NCBI RefSeq assembly: GCF_003073045.1
Contig: NC_037590.1
Location: 22,656,449-22,720,448, forward strand
From: Pomacea canaliculata
Taxonomy: Eukaryota; Mollusca; Gastropoda; Architaenioglossa; Ampullariidae
DNA length: 64,000 nt
Direction of reading: 5' to 3'
The notes under the pieces are model-generated. The model searched no databases, was not told the origin of the DNA, and saw only the letters and a program-made list of their open reading frames with translations. Positions 61,091 through 64,000 of this stretch are shown here, piece after piece. Position numbers and translations under genes: made by a program. How positions within the stretch are numbered: the stretch's first letter is position 1; each line of letters opens with the position of its first letter.

Positions 61091-62510
61091 TTGCCTGGTG
61101 GCTATAGGCTTGTAAACTGATTGAAAAGGCCTGCAGTGTTTATGCTGTTACTGATACTTAAAAAAAAATAAATTGGAAGAATCTAATACATATTGAAATG
61201 TGAATTGAACAGTATGTGCAATACTGCATGAACCAAAATCTGATTCATCTAAATGTTTAAAATTATTCTCCAGATTAAAAGGAGCAGGGGTGACTAAACA
61301 GCTTTGGCTTGGAGAATATTTAAAGGCTAACCTGTCTTGAACATAAAATTAAAGCTTAGCATATTTAGAAAATCAGAATATAGTGAAATCCTTGGTTAGT
61401 CACACAAATGTGCTGTAATTTTAAAATTATTATTACCTTTTGACCTGATTGAAGACAGCAGCCAACGTGAAAGCTTTGAGCACAAGTTATTCTTCCTTTT
61501 GGGGATGGGATCTTTAACCTCTGTTTTAAAACCTGGTTAATAGAGGTGTTCATGCAGATTTGGGGAAATAGTATAAATTGGCACTAGATATAGCCTTTAT
61601 AAAAATTTAGAGACATTATTTGTGGCTGTCATACATTTGCTATTTTACAATAATTATTTGTAGATTAATTTCCTTTCTTTTTTTGTACATTTTAACAACA
61701 AATGAAAATCCAACATCTGCTTAGATTTGTGAGACTGTAATGTATAGTGTAGTTGGAGGATCACAGCTCTTGTAGACCACAAATAATGCAGCTGTCTTAT
61801 TCATGAAGTCATTCTTCCAAACAAGGGCAAGTTTTTCATCTCTGTAGTTATAAAGCAGCCTCTTTGCTCTGCGGATATTGCTATCCTTTGGACCTTAGTT
61901 ATAAAGAAGATTCTCTAATTAACAAAGTAATGTCGCCATAGTCTTTACAGTGTGTCTTAACTCTAAAAATTTCCTTGATTTTGCATACACACTCTCTACA
62001 TATTTATTGTTTTGGATATGTTTGGCAGACTTGATCAATCTTTAAATTATCTTTCTCAGTGAGTGAACATTTACATAGCATAGCTTACCAGATTGGGGGT
62101 GGAGGCTGCTGCAAGTCGCCTGACTAGATTTAGATTAGGTACGGAGTTAACTGTGCTATGGATCGTTGCTATTCTGTCATGATAGTGAAAAGTCAGAACT
62201 GCATTTTATTTTTATTTGCTTGGATCTGCTAGTATTTGAGAGAAACGCGCACCCATTAAGTTTCATATATGGTTATTAAGTGTTAGCTATGCAGTTAAAA
62301 TAGTACAAATGCTCAAGTCCTGACCAGCCTATTGCTTAAGGCATTTCAGATTTGTATGGCTGCTTCTTGAATGGGAGTATTGCCAACTGGATCAAAAGAT
62401 CAATTTGTAAATGTAACTGTTAGCTGTTAGTACATGTATTTACTTGTTGTGATCATTTGCTGTTCATGATGCAAGAGCTTTTTATAGGCTTGTTCATGTT
62501 TAAGCTCATC

Positions 62511-62545
62511 CCTTGAAATTGGCCGATGGCCTAATCAATAAAACT
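62511..62545 (+). mobile_element. 3' tail of a retroposon, copy 2
   Basis: CCTTGAAATTGGCCGATGG, then CCTAATCAATAAAAC, the second copy of the tail at 20241-20278. Confidence 0.55.
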
Positions 62546-62786
62546 TGTTCATTCTTTCTCAGTCTAATTAATAGAACATCCCTATTAAGATGTGCTCAAA
62601 TCCGTCAAAATTGTAGCTAAATGGGTTCCTTCTTAATAGGGAAATTGACCAGTTTGCTTTCATTCCAGAAACCATGACTTTAAATATCTATAAACTTAAG
62701 TTAATTTATTTAAGTGTTAGAACAACACTCCTAAAACATATAGTGGTTTTCTTTGTTGTTTTCACTTGGTCATGCTTATTTCACCA

Positions 62787-63610
62787 TTGTTGCACATGAT
62801 TGAAGATTTGTAGGGGAACTAAATCTCTATGTAAGAGCAATTGATCAGTACACATGTACAGTGTTCCCTCGCTACTTCGCGGTTCATCTATCGCGGATTC
62901 ACTACTTCGCGGTTTTTTTTTTGAGTGAAGTATCGATCGATATTTTCGTGCTGGGAATTATCGTTCTACAGAATACCATAGATACTTCAACAGGAAAAAG
63001 ACGAAAAATGAAGCTGTATTAGTATTTCTATTAAAATACCATGATTATTTTGTAGATAGAAAGAAAGAAATAATTGTGTATGAGAAATCCATTGCTATGC
63101 GTAAGCGACGAGCCATGATTGTTATCTCCCATCTCGCAGCCAGTTCGCATCACTTTTTTGGGTTTCTCTGAGTAAAGTTATAATTTTTTTAAACTAATTT
63201 GTTATTGTACTGTATTAATACCATGATTAATATATTACTTTACACTCACATGATATTGTTTTACATGTATATATTATTATTGCATATATGTCCCTACTTC
63301 GCGGAAATTCGTTTATCGCGGCTGATCATAGCACCTATCCCCCGCGATAAACGAGGGAACACTGTACATGGTAAACAAGGATTCTTTCTTAAAATGAACT
63401 GTATGTATTTTTTAAAATGATTTCTGCAAAAAGTTGCAATAGAAGATAAGCATCTGGTCACAAAAATCTTATTTTATAAACATATGACATTGAATCCAGA
63501 AAGTCATTAATGAAACTCTATCAGCTGATATGCACTGGTAAGGAAAGAGACAGTGACAAATGGGGCAAGTCATTTCAACCCAATACCACATCATCCATTA
63601 CCAAGTCATG
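62787..63610 (+). repeat. Interspersed repeat, copy B, split by a MITE
   Basis: Two blocks, 62787-62856 and 63367-63610, together follow copy A at 24250-24620. The 510 bp between them are the MITE at 62857-63366. Shared marks: GATTTGTAGGGGAACTAA at the left, TTCTTAAAATG right after the MITE, and CCCAATACCACATCAT near 63580. Confidence 0.65.
62857..63366. mobile_element. Pogo/Tigger-like MITE, 510 bp
   Basis: Left end TACAGTGTTCCCTCGCTACT; right end is the reverse complement of TACAGTGTTCCCTCGTTTAT. Inverted ends with CGCGG and CTTCGCGG motifs repeat inside both arms. TA flanks both ends. No transposase is encoded. It interrupts repeat copy B. Confidence 0.88.
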
Positions 63611-64000
63611 GTGACCTCCACTCTGAGTTCAGTTGATCCTGTCATGACCATATCATATAATGTAAAATCACATTGTCATAACGCTGAAAGGCGAATTGAC
63701 CCAGACCTAGGCTGAATGAATGCCAAAGCAATGACACTTGTTTGATATCGACTAGATTTCTACATACACATTTAGCATAAAAACCTCTAAACTGAAGAAT
63801 AAATTATGACAGAAGCCATTTTTTAAAAAGCGATTGAAGAGAATATTGTGTTCATGTGTCATTGTAAGATTTGTTCTCAATTATTTTTCCAAGCAGCATT
63901 TTTGTTTAGAAAGATGGAAAAAATGAATGGTCTGTTGATAGTATTTGACATTAATAGCTACTTGTGCCATCAATGGACAATTCGTCTTTTAGGCCTGAGT

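Larger units (their letters stand above)
60308..64000 (+). other. KAT6 intron 1 (to window end)
   Basis: No further exon was found. The stretch holds a possible LINE endonuclease fragment, a retroposon tail, an interspersed repeat and a MITE, all listed separately. Confidence 0.7.

Noticed and set aside
63990-64000. Possible KAT6 exon 2 start (TTCGTCTTTTAG/GCCTGAGT)
   Set aside because: Exon 1 ends in phase 0, so the next exon would read Ala-stop. The acceptor-like sequence is probably chance.

Overview
This is a stretch of animal nuclear genome. Genes are split by GT-AG introns, A/T-rich DNA is full of decayed LINEs, tRNA-type SINEs and small inverted-repeat elements, and coding exons match human proteins closely. 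A lophotrochozoan, most likely a gastropod mollusc, fits the gene content and repeat style, but the species is inferred, not read directly.

Four host protein genes were assembled exon by exon. From left to right they are LIN54 (minus strand, 17844-28464; DNA-binding subunit of the MuvB core of the DREAM complex), COPS4 (plus, 28718-35775; COP9 signalosome subunit 4), ADK (plus, about 38295-43855; adenosine kinase) and the first coding exon of a KAT6-type MYST histone acetyltransferase (plus, 59699-60307; the rest lies beyond the window). All frames close: LIN54 793 aa, COPS4 407 aa, ADK about 346 aa. Two tRNA-Lys(UUU) genes lie between ADK and KAT6.

Layout: 1-12,000 has no recognised host gene and holds a minisatellite, a 49-bp inverted-repeat pair and two relics of one LINE family. 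12,000-17,843 is A/T-rich and probably includes the LIN54 3' UTR. 17,844-28,464 is LIN54, whose second intron holds a cluster of MITE-like elements. A 253-bp bidirectional promoter separates LIN54 from COPS4. COPS4 introns carry a pogo/Tigger-like fragment, a SINE and an antisense LINE 3' end. ADK contains a TTAA-flanked MITE and a SINE. 43,856-59,600 is a long intergenic region with the tRNA genes. 60,308-64,000 is KAT6 intron.

The most interesting points are these. (1) Both gene pairs repeat human neighbourhoods: LIN54/COPS4 head to head (4q21) and ADK followed by KAT6B on the same strand (10q22). (2) The LIN54/COPS4 promoter carries a CDE-4 nt-CHR-like composite site, the kind of site LIN54 itself binds, which suggests self-regulation. 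(3) Two introns (COPS4 and ADK) need GC rather than GT donors to keep the conserved frame. (4) A nested repeat history can be read at 62.8-63.6 kb. No CRISPR array, prokaryotic operon, LTR element or virus-like element was recognised.
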